From NCBI RefSeq assembly GCF_021353265.1, contig NZ_JAJTWU010000005.1:310001-374000 (forward strand): a DNA stretch of 64,000 nt, written 5' to 3'. The stretch is from Pelomonas cellulosilytica (GTDB lineage Bacteria > Pseudomonadota > Gammaproteobacteria > Burkholderiales > Burkholderiaceae_C). The notes beneath the pieces were generated by a model. The model was not told the origin of the DNA, did no database searches, and was given only the letters and a program-made list of their open reading frames with translations. Below, piece after piece: positions 54,423-63,508 of the stretch. The translations under genes and the position numbers were made by a program. The stretch's first letter is position 1. The number at the start of each line of letters is the position of its first letter.

Positions 54423-55448
54423 CTACTGCGCCACCAGCTCCACGCGCCGGTTCTTCGCACGTCCGGCGTTGTCGCCGTTGCCGGCCACGGGTGCGAGGGA
54501 GGCCAGGCCCTTGGCGGTGAGGCGCTGGCCGTCGATCTTGTACGGCGCGGCAGTTAGCGCCGCGACGACGGCCTGGGCGCGGGCCAGGCTGAGCTTCTCG
54601 TTGGCGTCGAAGGCGCCGACGTTGTCGGTATGGCCGACGATCCAGGCCTTCAGCGCGGGCTGGTTCTTCAGCAGCTCGGCCATCGCATCAAGCTGGGCCT
54701 TGGACTCGGGCTTGAGCTCGGTCTTGCCGGTGTCGAAGAACAGGCCGGTCAGTGCGACGCGGCCTTCCGCGGCGAGGCCGGCCTGCAGCGCGGCGGGGTC
54801 AACCGTGACCTGGCCTGTCTCCATGGGCTTGGGTTCGACGATCTCGAGGTAGGTCGCGACAAGGCCGGTCGAGGCGTTGGCGGCCAGCGAGTTGTAGAGC
54901 AGCACATGCGTCTCCTGCCCCGGCTTGCCCAGCGTGCCGACGAGCAGGCGGCCGTCCTCGACGGACGTCGCCGAGGTCAAGCTGTAGCGGTTGCCGGTGG
55001 GGGTTTCGACGTCGCCCCTGGCCCATGTCATGCCCTTGTTGGGCTCGCTGGTCTTCCACCACGCGAAGTAGAGGTCGGCGCATTTGGCCTCACAGGCGAA
55101 GCGCTTCCTGAAGCCGGCGGCAGCGAGCGCCTGCTCGTAGTTGCGCCACACCTCCAGCGCCGATTTGCCGCGCGGCGCGATGTAGAGCGTGCGGGTGATC
55201 TTGCCTTCGAGCTGTATCGGCTCGCGGTACTGCCGCGCGTCGGCCTTGGACAGCTCGGCGCTGCCGGGCAGCACGGCAGCATCCCAGTTCGAGATGCGCT
55301 GGCCCGCCAGCCAGGAGCCGGTGAAGCGCTTGATGAGCGGGTGGTCCGTGGCACCGGGGACGTCGGTGACGAGCTTGTCGGCGGCCGAGGCGGCCGTGGC
55401 GAAGGCGGCGGCCACCAGCGTGGCGACGAGGCGGGCGGAGGCTTTCAT
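54423..55448 (-). CDS. DUF4892-OmpA family protein (copy 3 of tandem array)
   Basis: 341 residues: signal peptide (LVATLVAAAFATAASA), an N-terminal DUF4892-like domain (ATDHPLIKRFTGSWLAGQRISNWD, KITRTLYIAPRGKSALEVWRNYEQAL, Cys pair ACEAKCADL) and a C-terminal OmpA peptidoglycan-binding domain (FFDTGKTELKPESKAQLDAM, GHTDNVGAFDANEKLSLARAQ, NRRVEL). Likely a periplasmic or outer-membrane protein binding the cell wall. Most diverged of three tandem copies; 20 nt separate it from the next. Confidence 0.88.
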   Translation of the reverse strand: MKASARLVATLVAAAFATAASAADKLVTDVPGATDHPLIKRFTGSWLAGQRISNWDAAVLPGSAELSKADARQYREPIQLEGKITRTLYIAPRGKSALEVWRNYEQALAAAGFRKRFACEAKCADLYFAWWKTSEPNKGMTWARGDVETPTGNRYSLTSATSVEDGRLLVGTLGKPGQETHVLLYNSLAANASTGLVATYLEIVEPKPMETGQVTVDPAALQAGLAAEGRVALTGLFFDTGKTELKPESKAQLDAMAELLKNQPALKAWIVGHTDNVGAFDANEKLSLARAQAVVAALTAAPYKIDGQRLTAKGLASLAPVAGNGDNAGRAKNRRVELVAQ

Positions 55449-55468
55449 CAGTCAGCTGGGTCGTCGAG

Positions 55469-56515
55469 TTATTGCAGGACCATCTCGACGCGGCGGTTCT
55501 TGGCCCGGCCGTCTTCGGCAGCGTTGGACGCCACCGGCGCGTAGCCGGCGTTGCCGTACGCGGCCAGCCGGTTGGCGGCGATGCCGCGCTGTGTCAGCGC
55601 CGCGACGACGGCCTGCGCGCGGCCCTGGCTGAGCTTGACGTTGGCGTCCACGCTGCCGACGTTGTCGGTGTGGCCGACGATGAAGACCTTGGCCGCCGGC
55701 TGGGCCTTGAGCACAGCCACCATCTGGTCGAGCTGCGCGTTGCTGTCGGGCTTGAGCTCGGTCTTGCCGGTGTCGAACAGGATGCCGTAGAGGGCCATCT
55801 TGCCTTCGGCCTGCAGGCCCGCCGCGATGGCCTTGGCGTCTACGGTCACTTGGCCGGTGGGCATGGCCTTGGGCTCGACGATCTCGATGTAGCTGGCGGC
55901 GCGGTCGGTGTACTCGTTGGCGGCCTGCGATGTGAAGACGAGGATCTGAAGCGCCGTGCCGCCGCGGCTCAGCGTACCGGCAAGGATGTGGCCTTCCTCC
56001 CAGGTGACGGACATCGGGATGCCCCAGTGTGCGCCCTTGAAGTTGCTGCCTCTGACGCCGACGAGGTAGCCCTTGGCCCAGTTCATGGACTTGCCGCGGT
56101 CCTCTTCCGTGATCGCGAAGTAGGCCGGCGCGAGGCAGTCCTTGACCTCACACAGGAAGCGCGGCTTGAAGCCGGCGGCCATCAGCGCCTGCTGTTGGTT
56201 GCGGAACACTTCCAGCGGCGTCTTGCCTTCGGGGCTGATGTAGAACAGCCGCGTGATCTTGCCTTCGAGCAGTACCGGGTCGGCGAACTTTTTGCGCTCG
56301 GTCTTGGACCCACCGCCGGCGCCGGGATGCACCGTGGCGGCCCAGTCCTGCTGGCCGTAGCCGACCAGCAGGCTGCCGGCGAAGCGACTGATGACGGGGT
56401 GGTCGGTACCGCCCTTCACATCGGCGGTGGGCACGCCTTCCATCGCGCGGGCGGCCGGGGCGGCGAGCGCCAGCGCGAGCAGGGCAGCGGGCAGGGCAAC
56501 GGTTCGCATCGTCAT
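55469..56515 (-). CDS. DUF4892-OmpA family protein (copy 2)
   Basis: 348 residues with signal peptide (VALPAALLALALAAPAARA), DUF4892-like domain (GGTDHPVISRFAGSLLVGYGQQDW, ITRLFYISPEGKTPLEVFRNQQQAL, LCEVKDCLAP) and OmpA domain (LFDTGKTELKPDSNAQLDQM, GHTDNVGSVDANVKLSQGRAQ, NRRVEMVLQ). Clearly paralogous to both flanking genes, closest to copy 1 in the OmpA part. Same strand, 20-nt spacers on both sides, so one operon is likely. Function of the DUF4892 domain unknown. Confidence 0.88.
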   Translation of the reverse strand: MTMRTVALPAALLALALAAPAARAMEGVPTADVKGGTDHPVISRFAGSLLVGYGQQDWAATVHPGAGGGSKTERKKFADPVLLEGKITRLFYISPEGKTPLEVFRNQQQALMAAGFKPRFLCEVKDCLAPAYFAITEEDRGKSMNWAKGYLVGVRGSNFKGAHWGIPMSVTWEEGHILAGTLSRGGTALQILVFTSQAANEYTDRAASYIEIVEPKAMPTGQVTVDAKAIAAGLQAEGKMALYGILFDTGKTELKPDSNAQLDQMVAVLKAQPAAKVFIVGHTDNVGSVDANVKLSQGRAQAVVAALTQRGIAANRLAAYGNAGYAPVASNAAEDGRAKNRRVEMVLQ

Positions 56516-56535
56516 GTCTCGGGCTCCGGGCGGGG

Positions 56536-57567
56536 TTACTGGACAACCATCTCGACGCGCCGGTTGCGGGCCCGGCCGTCCTCGGCGGCGTTGGACGCCA
56601 CCGGTGCGAAGTTGGCGACGCCGCGGGCCTGCAGCCGGCCGGCCGCGATGCCGCGCTGCGTGAGGGCAGCGACGACGGCCTGAGCGCGGCCCTGGCTCAG
56701 CGTGAGGTTGGCGTCGATGCTGCCGACGTTGTCGGTGTGGCCGACGATCAGCACCTTCAGCGCGGGCTGGGCCTTCAGCAGCGCGGCCATCTGGTCCAGC
56801 TGCGCGTTGCTGTCGGGCTTGATGTCGGTCTTGCCGGTGTCGAAGAACAGGCCGTAGAGGGCGATCTTTCCGTCGGCCTGCAGGCCCTGGCCGATGGCTT
56901 TCGCGTCCACCGTGACCTGACCGGTCGGCATGGCCTTGGGCTCGACGATCTCGATGTAGGTGGCGGCGCGGCCCGTGTGGGTGTTCTCCGCGACCGACGT
57001 GAACAGCAGCAGGTTCAGCGTTCGCCCGCCGTTGGCGAGCGTGCCCACCAGCATGCGGGCCTGCTCGTAGCTGATGCCGCCAGAGAGGCTCCAGCTGCTG
57101 CCGGCGTGTTCGCTGCCGGTGGCGGGCAGGTCACCCTCGGCCCAGTGCATGCCTTTCATGCGTTCGTACTTGTCGAGCGCGAAGTAGGCCTTGCTGCAGC
57201 CCTGGGCCTCGCTCTCGCATTGCCAGGTCACCTTGAAGCCGGCGGCGGCGAGCGCCTGCTGGTAGTTGCGGTAGACCTCCAGCGGGCTCTTGCCCAGCGG
57301 CGCCAGGTAGAACAGCCGGGTGACCTTGCCTTCGAGGGCCACGGGGTTGGTGAACTCGTCGGCGTCCTTCTTGACGCCCCGGGCATCGGGGAAGCTGCGC
57401 TGCTCCCAGTCCTGCTGTGCATAACCGGCCAGCACGCTGCCGGTGAAGCGCTTGAGAACGGGGTGGTCGGCGCTTTTGGCGACGTCCGTCTTGGGGGCTT
57501 CGGCCATCGCGGCCGAGGCCAGCGTGACGGTGGTGAGCAAGGCGAGGGCGGCGCGGAGAGGCGTCAT
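56536..57567 (-). CDS. DUF4892-OmpA family protein (copy 1, promoter-proximal)
   Basis: 343 residues: signal peptide (MTPLRAALALLTTVTLASAAMA), DUF4892-like domain (KSADHPVLKRFTGSVLAGYAQQDW, VTRLFYLAPLGKSPLEVYRNYQQAL) and OmpA domain (FFDTGKTDIKPDSNAQLDQM, GHTDNVGSIDANLTLSQGRAQ, NRRVEMVVQ). First gene of the tandem trio. Its upstream frame stays open to 57909, but ATG 57567 gives the signal peptide. Between parA-side GNAT genes and the conflict-type operon. Confidence 0.88.
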   Translation of the reverse strand: MTPLRAALALLTTVTLASAAMAEAPKTDVAKSADHPVLKRFTGSVLAGYAQQDWEQRSFPDARGVKKDADEFTNPVALEGKVTRLFYLAPLGKSPLEVYRNYQQALAAAGFKVTWQCESEAQGCSKAYFALDKYERMKGMHWAEGDLPATGSEHAGSSWSLSGGISYEQARMLVGTLANGGRTLNLLLFTSVAENTHTGRAATYIEIVEPKAMPTGQVTVDAKAIGQGLQADGKIALYGLFFDTGKTDIKPDSNAQLDQMAALLKAQPALKVLIVGHTDNVGSIDANLTLSQGRAQAVVAALTQRGIAAGRLQARGVANFAPVASNAAEDGRARNRRVEMVVQ

Positions 57568-57685
57568 GGGCGGCGTGTCGGGAAAGGTGGCGGGATGTTG
57601 CAGCAGGCAACGCGGCAGTCTCGCCGCGGGCCGACCTGCAAACTGGGGAGGCGTCGTCCCGATTCGTAAGCGGCCTGACAAGCCA

Positions 57686-58450
57686 CTACACGAGCGCGGT
57701 CTCGGGGCTACGATAGTGGTAGCGGTAGGCGAAAACGAAGCCCAGGCGCGCGTAGAGCCGCTGCGCGACGGCATTGTCGCTGCCCACCTGGAGGTAGGCC
57801 TGGCGGGCGCCTTGCGCATGAGCCTGGGCCAGCAGCGCGCGGCACAGGCGCTCGCCATGGCCTTGCCGGAGCACGGCCGACGCGATGTCGTAGAGGCCGA
57901 CGAGGTCACCGTCGACGACCATCTGTCCGCAGGCGAGCAGGGTGCCGGCGGCGTCCTTCAGCGCGAAACCCTGGTACGTGACCGGCGCGCTGGCAATGCG
58001 CTCGGCGTGAGCCGCGATGGCCGTCACCGACGAGCCGCGTAGCGCGCCCACGAGGGCGGCGTAGGCGGGGGCCTCCAGCGCCTGCAGGGCGACCGGCGCA
58101 GGGTCGGGCACGAGGCGGTCCAGCACCATCACGTCGGCCGCGTCGAATGCGCCCCAGCCCTTGGCAGCAAGGCGAGCGTCGAGGTCGGCCGGCTGGCTCC
58201 ACGGCGTCACGCGCACGGCCAGCGGCAGGCCGGCGGCGTCATAGGCCCGCTGGCAGCGGGCCAGCAGATCGTCCAGCGGCAGCGTGCCCTCGCGCAGCGC
58301 ATTGATGCAGCGCGAGCGCTTGGCCTTGCCGGGCGACAGGCGGATTAGCCAGCCGTCGATGTCGGTCTGCTGGGGCGGCGCAGACGCATCCAGGCCGGCG
58401 AGTTCGGCGCGGAGGGCGAGGGCGGGGGCGGGAAGCCTCTGTTCAGGCAT
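57686..58450 (-). CDS. GNAT family N-acetyltransferase (long form)
   Basis: 254 residues, a two-part GNAT: a degenerate N-terminal half (IDGWLIRLSPGKAKRSRCINAL, a pattern of the FR47/GNAT-like proteins with a GxAKRxRC segment) and a catalytic C-terminal half with acetyl-CoA site VLRQGHGERLCRALLAQAHAQGA and AYLQVGSDNAVAQRLYARLGF. Substrate unknown. Its start overlaps the upstream GNAT stop by 8 nt, so the two are coupled in the parA operon. Confidence 0.88.
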   Translation of the reverse strand: MPEQRLPAPALALRAELAGLDASAPPQQTDIDGWLIRLSPGKAKRSRCINALREGTLPLDDLLARCQRAYDAAGLPLAVRVTPWSQPADLDARLAAKGWGAFDAADVMVLDRLVPDPAPVALQALEAPAYAALVGALRGSSVTAIAAHAERIASAPVTYQGFALKDAAGTLLACGQMVVDGDLVGLYDIASAVLRQGHGERLCRALLAQAHAQGARQAYLQVGSDNAVAQRLYARLGFVFAYRYHYRSPETALV

Positions 58451-58979
58451 GCAGCAGGACCGAGGCGTCGCGCCATACGCAGCGCCATTCCGGCAGCGAC
58501 ACGCCGCCGAAGGGCGGCGCCATGCCGTACTCAGCGAACTCCGCACCCATGCGCGCGTAGAAGCGCTTGGCAGGTTCGTTGGCGTCCAGTACCCAGAGGA
58601 AGACGGGTTCGCTGTGGGCCGGGCCCAGCTCGCGGGCGACGGCCTGCAGCAGCTGGCGGCCGATGCCGCCGCCCTTGGCCGCAGGGTGCACGTGCAGGTT
58701 GTCGATCAGCGAGCCCCACGTGGAGTCGTGGTTGAGCAGCACGTAGGTGAAGCCGATCAGCTGGCCGTCGGCGTCTTCGGCCACGATGCCGAAGGCCGGC
58801 GTGGTGACAGGCTCCGTCAGCCGCTCCGTCCAGACGGCCTGCCGGTCGGCAACGACGCCGTGGTCCAGGAACTCGTCGGTGAGCATGCCGCGGTAGGCGC
58901 TGCGCCAGCTGGCTGCGTGCAAGTCCGCCACGGCCTGGGCGTCACCGGCCTCCATCGAACGCAGGCGTACCGCGGTCAC
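58443..58979 (-). CDS. GNAT family N-acetyltransferase
   Basis: 178-residue GCN5-type acetyltransferase: VRLRSMEAGDAQAVADLHAASWRSAYRGML at the N-terminus, acetyl-CoA motif HVHPAAKGGGIGRQLLQAV and VFLWVLDANEPAKRFYARMGAEF. Acceptor unknown. GTG start overlaps the parA stop by one codon (GTGA), a translational coupling that explains why it sits where parB normally would. Confidence 0.9.
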   Translation of the reverse strand: MTAVRLRSMEAGDAQAVADLHAASWRSAYRGMLTDEFLDHGVVADRQAVWTERLTEPVTTPAFGIVAEDADGQLIGFTYVLLNHDSTWGSLIDNLHVHPAAKGGGIGRQLLQAVARELGPAHSEPVFLWVLDANEPAKRFYARMGAEFAEYGMAPPFGGVSLPEWRCVWRDASVLLHA

Positions 58980-59749
58980 CGCATCGTCCCGATCCGTTTC
59001 ACCATCTCCTTGGCGAAGTCGACAAACGCCACCGCGCCCTTGGAGCTGGGGTCGAACACGACACCCGGCAGCCCGTAGCTCGGCGCCTCGGCCAGCCGCA
59101 CATTGCGCGGGATGACGGTATCGAAGACTTTGTCGCCGAAGTGGGCCTTGAGCTGGTCGCTGACCTGCTGCTGCAGCGTGATGCGGGGGTCGAACATGAC
59201 GCGCAGCAGGCCGATGATCTCCAGGTCAGCGTTCAGGTTGGCGTGGATCTGCTTGATCGTGTTGACCAAGTCGGTCAGGCCCTCCAGCGCGAAATATTCG
59301 CATTGCATCGGCACGATGACGCCGTGGGCGCTGCACAGGCCGTTCAGCGTCAGCATGGACAACGACGGCGGGCAGTCGATGAGGACGAAGTCGTAGTCCT
59401 TACCGGCGTCGGACAGCGCGGCCTTCAGCCGGGCCTCGCGGCGTTCCAGGGCGACCAGGTCCACCTCGGCGCCCGCCAGTTCCCGGTTGGCGCCCAGCAC
59501 GTCATAGCCGGCCTTCTCGGCACGGGTCTTGGCCTCGGCGATGGTGGCGGACTCCAGCAGCACGTCGTAGACCGTCGTCTCCAGTTTGCGCTTGTCGATG
59601 CCGGAGCCCATCGTCGCGTTGCCTTGAGGGTCGAGGTCGACGACGAGGACGCGCTGGCCGATCTGCGCCAGGCCGGCGGCGAGGTTGACGGTGGTGGTGG
59701 TCTTGCCGACGCCACCCTTCTGGTTGGCAATGCAGAAAATCTTGGCCAT
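58976..59749 (-). CDS. parA: Chromosome-partitioning ATPase ParA (Soj family)
   Basis: 257-residue deviant-Walker ATPase that, with ParB bound at parS, segregates origins. Walker A is KGGVGKTTTTVNLA with the signature Lys; LVVDLDPQGNATMGSG is A', DFVLIDCPPSLSMLTLN is Walker B. No N-terminal DNA-binding extension, so it is the chromosomal short type. MAKIFCIANQ at 59749 is the family start. It lies directly downstream of rsmG and mnmG, as usual near origins; the downstream gene is a GNAT, not parB. Confidence 0.96.
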   Translation of the reverse strand: MAKIFCIANQKGGVGKTTTTVNLAAGLAQIGQRVLVVDLDPQGNATMGSGIDKRKLETTVYDVLLESATIAEAKTRAEKAGYDVLGANRELAGAEVDLVALERREARLKAALSDAGKDYDFVLIDCPPSLSMLTLNGLCSAHGVIVPMQCEYFALEGLTDLVNTIKQIHANLNADLEIIGLLRVMFDPRITLQQQVSDQLKAHFGDKVFDTVIPRNVRLAEAPSYGLPGVVFDPSSKGAVAFVDFAKEMVKRIGTMR

Positions 59750-59836
59750 GGCGAGGGTTCCGGGAACAGCCGGCATCGTACCGGGCGAAGTCGGGCCGGC
59801 GCTCGGGCTGGACCCGCGAAAGTACGTCAGCCGCGA

Positions 59837-60463
59837 TCAGCGTGGCCGCATCCAGACGATGCAGCGCTGGGCATCCAGCCCGGGGACGGTCAGTTGTTCC
59901 ACGTGAAACACATCCACGTCGGTCGGCAGCGCGGCGATCTCGTCGGCCGGGTGCTGGCCTTTCATGGCCATCCACACTGCTCCCGTCGCCAGGTGCTCGC
60001 GGGTCAGCGTGGTGAAGTCGACCAGCGATGCAAAGGCGCGCGACGTGATGACGCCGAAGGGTTCGACGCTCAGCTGCTCGACGCGGCTGTGCACGCCATG
60101 CAGGTTGCGCAGCCTCAGCTCGGCCGCCACCTGCTGGATGAAGGTGGCTTTCTTGGCGACGGCGTCGACGCAGCTCACGTCAGTGTCGGGGCAGCAGATG
60201 GCGATGACAACGCCCGGCAGCCCGCCGCCGGCGCCGACATCCATCAGCCGGGCCGGTGCACCGTGGCGTTGCAGCGGCGCAATGACGGAGAGGCTGTCGA
60301 TCAGGTGGTGGCTCAGCATCTGCGCCAGGTCACGCACAGCCGTCAGGTTGTAGACCTTGTTCCACTTCTGCAGCAGGGCCAGGTAGGCCAGTAACTGGTC
60401 GAGCTGGGTATCGCTGAGTTCTAGGCCGAGTTGCTTGGCCGCCGTTTTCAGAGTGGCCCTCAT
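59837..60463 (-). CDS. rsmG: 16S rRNA (guanine-527-N7) methyltransferase RsmG
   Basis: 208-residue Rossmann methyltransferase, also called GidB, that makes m7G527 in 16S rRNA; loss gives low-level streptomycin resistance. WNKVYNLTAVRD and LMDVGAGGGLPGVVIAI (SAM-binding) are diagnostic, with SRAFASLVDF near residue 140. The start overlaps the upstream small gene (ATGA). A parS site at 59895-59910 lies inside the coding sequence and forces the peptide VFHVEQL. Confidence 0.95.
   Translation of the reverse strand: MRATLKTAAKQLGLELSDTQLDQLLAYLALLQKWNKVYNLTAVRDLAQMLSHHLIDSLSVIAPLQRHGAPARLMDVGAGGGLPGVVIAICCPDTDVSCVDAVAKKATFIQQVAAELRLRNLHGVHSRVEQLSVEPFGVITSRAFASLVDFTTLTREHLATGAVWMAMKGQHPADEIAALPTDVDVFHVEQLTVPGLDAQRCIVWMRPR
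59895..59910. other. parS site 1 (inside rsmG)
   Basis: TGTTCCACGTGAAACA, one mismatch from the universal parS TGTTTCACGTGAAACA. It lies near the 3' end of rsmG, about 150 nt upstream of parA. Should be bound by the ParB encoded at 45518-46417. Confidence 0.85.
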
Positions 60464-60708
60464 TGAGTGGCCTCGCTTGGCAGCCGGATCTCGCTGAACC
60501 GCCATTCGTCCAGATCGCCCTCTGCATCCAGGCGGCCGGCGTCGAACAGGGCAACGATGCGAGCCGCGAGCAGGTCCAGCCGGTTCTCTGGCGCTACACC
60601 CGTCAAGCGAGCGTCACGTTCGGCGTCGCCCAGCACTCGCGCGACCTTCAGCCACCGTGGCGCGCAGTGGGAGAGTAGGACCTCATCCAACAGCCGAACG
60701 TCCGTCAT
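60460..60708 (-). CDS. Small DUF3658-like protein between mnmG and rsmG
   Basis: 82 residues. The pattern [21 protein letters not shown], then [36 protein letters not shown] resembles DUF3658-type small domains, which occur alone in this position in related genomes (from memory). No enzymatic motif. Both ends overlap neighbours by ATGA, so it belongs to the mnmG-rsmG-parA operon. Confidence 0.78.
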   Translation of the reverse strand: MTDVRLLDEVLLSHCAPRWLKVARVLGDAERDARLTGVAPENRLDLLAARIVALFDAGRLDAEGDLDEWRFSEIRLPSEATQ

Positions 60709-62669
60709 GCGGCCTCCATCTCGGACGTGAAGCCCTTGAACTTGCCCTTCTTCAGGTGCACAAGCAACAGCGAGATCGCGGCCGGTGTAATACCAGAGAT
60801 GCGCGAGGCCTGGCCCAGCGTCTCGGGGCGGTGCTTGTTAAGCTTCTGCCGCGCCTCGAAGGAGAGGGCGTGGACGAGGCTGTAGTCCAGCTCTTCCGGT
60901 AGCTTCAGGTGCTCGAAGTGAGCGGCACGCGCGACGTCGTCGACCTGCTTGTTGATGTAGCCGGCGTATTTGGTACTGATCTCGACCTGTTCCGTCACGA
61001 GGGCGGCAAGTTCGACGCCCAGCTCAGCATTCAAGGTTTCACGTGAAACACCGGCCGAACCCACCAGTTCAGGACGTGCAATTGCGGCGACCTCGGCGAC
61101 CTTGTCGAACACGACGCCAGGCCGGCGCAGCAGGTCGGCCAGGTTGTACTCACGCTCCAGCGCTTTGCCCACCAGCCGCTCGGCGTCAGCCGCCGGCAGG
61201 ATGCCGGGGTGGACCCAGGTGCTCTTCAGCTTCTCTGTTTCACGTGAAACAGCGTCGCGCTTGCGGTTGAATGCGGCCCAGCGTTCGTCGTCCACCAGGC
61301 CCAGCTGACGACCGACCTCCGTCAGGCGCAGGTCCGCGTTGTCCTCGCGCAGTTGCAGGCGGAATTCCGCACGGCTGGTGAACATGCGGTAGGGCTCGGT
61401 CACGCCCTTGGTGATGAGGTCATCGACCAGCACGCCGAGGTAGGCCTGGTCGCGTGCGGGCGTCCACGGGTGGTCGCCACGGACTTGCAGCGCAGCGTTC
61501 AGGCCGGCGAACAGGCCTTGCGCCGCGGCCTCTTCGTAGCCGGTCGTCCCGTTGATCTGGCCGGCGAAGAACAGGCCCTGGATGACCTTGGTCTCGAACG
61601 AGGCCTTCAGCCCGCGCGGGTCAAAGTAGTCGTACTCGATGGCGTAGCCGGGGCGCAGGATGTCGGCGTTCTCGAGGCCGGGGATGCTGCGCACCGCGGC
61701 GAGCTGAACGTCGAAGGGTAGGGAGGTGGAGATTCCGTTCGGGTAGAACTCGTGCGTCGTCAGGCCCTCGGGCTCCAGGAAGATCTGGTGCGAGTCCTTG
61801 TCGGCGAAGCGGTTGACCTTGTCCTCGATGCTGGGGCAGTAGCGGGGGCCCACGCCCTCGATGACGCCGGTGAACATCGGACTGCGGTCAAAGCCGCTGC
61901 GGATGATCTCGTGGGTCTTCAGGTTCGTGTGCGTGATCCAGCACGGCACCTGCTGAGGGTGCATCTCCCGGTTGCCGATGAAGCTGAACACGGGCACCGG
62001 ATCGAGGTCACCCGGCTGGGCCTCGCACTTGGAGAAGTCGATCGTGCGGCCGTCGATGCGCGGGGGCGTACCGGTCTTGAGCCGGCCCTGGGGCAGCTTC
62101 AATTCCTTTAGCCGTGCTGACAGCGACACGGCGGGCGGGTCACCGGCGCGGCCGGCGCTGTAGTTCTGCAGGCCGACGTGGATGCGGCCGTCCAGGAAGG
62201 TACCGGCTGTCAGCACGACAGCGCGTGCGCGGAACCGGATGCCGGCCTGCGTGACGGCGCCGACGACGCGGTCTCCCTCGACCATCAGGTCGTCCACGGC
62301 CTGCTGGAACAGCATCAGGTTGGGTTGGTTTTCCAGCCGGCGGCGGATGGCGGCCTTGTAGAGGATGCGGTCGGCCTGGGCACGGGTGGCGCGCACGGCC
62401 GGGCCCTTGGAACCGTTGAGGATGCGGAACTGGATGCCACCTTCGTCGGTGGCCAGTGCCATCGCGCCGCCGAGCGCATCGACCTCCTTGACGAGGTGTC
62501 CCTTGCCGATGCCGCCGATGCTGGGGTTGCAGCTCATCTGGCCCAGGGTTTCGATGTTGTGGGTCAGCAGCAGCGTCTGGGCCCCCATGCGGGCGGCGGC
62601 GAGGGCGGCTTCGGTGCCGGCATGTCCGCCACCGACGACGATGACATCGAATTCCTTGGGGTAGAGCAT
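60705..62669 (-). CDS. mnmG: tRNA uridine 5-carboxymethylaminomethyl modification enzyme MnmG
   Basis: 654-residue FAD enzyme (GidA) that with MnmE forms cmnm5 at U34 of several tRNAs. FAD-binding [19 protein letters not shown] at the N-terminus, [23 protein letters not shown], the second signature [12 protein letters not shown], and the C-terminal MnmE/tRNA-binding helical domain to the end. First gene of the minus-strand operon mnmG-DUF3658-rsmG-parA. Two parS sites (61035-61050, 61236-61251) are embedded; on the coding strand both translate as V-S-R-E-T. Confidence 0.97.
   Translation of the reverse strand: MLYPKEFDVIVVGGGHAGTEAALAAARMGAQTLLLTHNIETLGQMSCNPSIGGIGKGHLVKEVDALGGAMALATDEGGIQFRILNGSKGPAVRATRAQADRILYKAAIRRRLENQPNLMLFQQAVDDLMVEGDRVVGAVTQAGIRFRARAVVLTAGTFLDGRIHVGLQNYSAGRAGDPPAVSLSARLKELKLPQGRLKTGTPPRIDGRTIDFSKCEAQPGDLDPVPVFSFIGNREMHPQQVPCWITHTNLKTHEIIRSGFDRSPMFTGVIEGVGPRYCPSIEDKVNRFADKDSHQIFLEPEGLTTHEFYPNGISTSLPFDVQLAAVRSIPGLENADILRPGYAIEYDYFDPRGLKASFETKVIQGLFFAGQINGTTGYEEAAAQGLFAGLNAALQVRGDHPWTPARDQAYLGVLVDDLITKGVTEPYRMFTSRAEFRLQLREDNADLRLTEVGRQLGLVDDERWAAFNRKRDAVSRETEKLKSTWVHPGILPAADAERLVGKALEREYNLADLLRRPGVVFDKVAEVAAIARPELVGSAGVSRETLNAELGVELAALVTEQVEISTKYAGYINKQVDDVARAAHFEHLKLPEELDYSLVHALSFEARQKLNKHRPETLGQASRISGITPAAISLLLVHLKKGKFKGFTSEMEAA
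61035..61050. other. parS site 2 (inside mnmG)
   Basis: GGTTTCACGTGAAACA, differing from the parS consensus only in the first base; the 14-nt core GTTTCACGTGAAAC is a perfect palindrome. It encodes VSRET in the C-terminal region of MnmG. Confidence 0.88.
61236..61251. other. parS site 3 (inside mnmG), perfect consensus
   Basis: TGTTTCACGTGAAACA is an exact match to the universal parS. It lies 201 nt from site 2 and also encodes VSRET in MnmG. Confidence 0.95.
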
Positions 62670-62732
62670 CTCGATCCTGCAAAGAGCGGCCCGGGCAGGG
62701 GCCCGGGCGAGCCGCTGATTTTACGAACCGGC

Positions 62733-62741
62733 TGTGGATAA
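62733..62741 (-). other. Perfect DnaA box upstream of mnmG
   Basis: The minus strand reads TTATCCACA, an exact DnaA box, 64 nt before the mnmG start in the 200-nt divergent region with the Crp/Fnr gene. It is a single box with no AT-rich unwinding element, so not an origin on its own; it may couple mnmG-parA expression to replication. Confidence 0.55.
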
Positions 62742-62869
62742 GTCACCCGCAGGGCCGATGCGCACGCGCAGCCTCCTGAAGCAGACGCCTGCATGCTGTG
62801 GCCGCCACCTTAGGGACAGCTGAAGGCGGGTCCATCGCCGCCGGCCGCGCGCCGTGCTGCAATCGCGCC

Positions 62870-63508
62870 ATGCCATTCCCTGCCGACCCCGTCCTCGCGC
62901 CGCTCGCGGAGCTGGCCGCACGCGCCCAGCCGATGCGCGTGCCGGCGGGCACGCGGCTGTTCGACGCCGGCCGGCCGTGTCCGGGCTTCCCGCTGGTCGA
63001 TGAAGGCAGCGTGCGCGTCTCGCTGGCCTCGCCGGACGGCCGCCAGCTGGAGCTCTACCGCGTCGAGCCGGGCGAAGTCTGCGTCGTGTCGGCCACCTGC
63101 CTGTTTGCCCACCGCGTGGCCACGGCCAGCGGCGAGGCGCGCACGGAGACAGCGCTGCGGCTCATCTCGCCCGCCGACTTCGAGGCGGTGTGCGAAAGCG
63201 ACCCGGTGCTGCGCCGCTACGTCATGGGCCTGATGGCCGAGCGGCTGGCCGACCTGATGGCGCTGGTGGAGGCCGTGGCCTTCCAGCGGCTGGACCAGCG
63301 CCTGGCCGCGCTGCTGTGCGCCCGCGGGCCGCAGCTGCACACGACGCACCAGCAACTGGCCGACGAGCTGGGCACCGTGCGCGAGATCGTCAGCCGGCTG
63401 CTGCGCCGCTTCGAGCGCGACGGCTGGGTGGCGCTGGGCCGCGAGCGCATCGACATCGCCGACCGCGCCGCGCTGCAGCGGCTTTGCGTTGCATCAAGCG
63501 CTGTGTGA
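62870..63508 (+). CDS. Crp/Fnr family transcriptional regulator
   Basis: 212 residues: N-terminal cyclic-nucleotide-binding-like barrel, dimer helix and C-terminal winged helix. Effector site lacks the cAMP-binding signature; four Cys (C37, C71, C77, C108) could sense redox or NO but do not form the FNR Cys pattern. Recognition helix R171-E-I-V-S-R176 combines CRP Arg/Glu with FNR-like Ser-Arg. A CRP-type palindrome just after its stop suggests control of the next gene. ATG 62870 gives the normal N-terminus. Confidence 0.92.
   Translation: MPFPADPVLAPLAELAARAQPMRVPAGTRLFDAGRPCPGFPLVDEGSVRVSLASPDGRQLELYRVEPGEVCVVSATCLFAHRVATASGEARTETALRLISPADFEAVCESDPVLRRYVMGLMAERLADLMALVEAVAFQRLDQRLAALLCARGPQLHTTHQQLADELGTVREIVSRLLRRFERDGWVALGRERIDIADRAALQRLCVASSAV

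Noticed and set aside
62670..62869. Replication origin next to mnmG
   Set aside because: Only one perfect DnaA box, no AT-rich unwinding region, and no dnaA or rpmH in the window. The parS sites show only that the origin is probably near.
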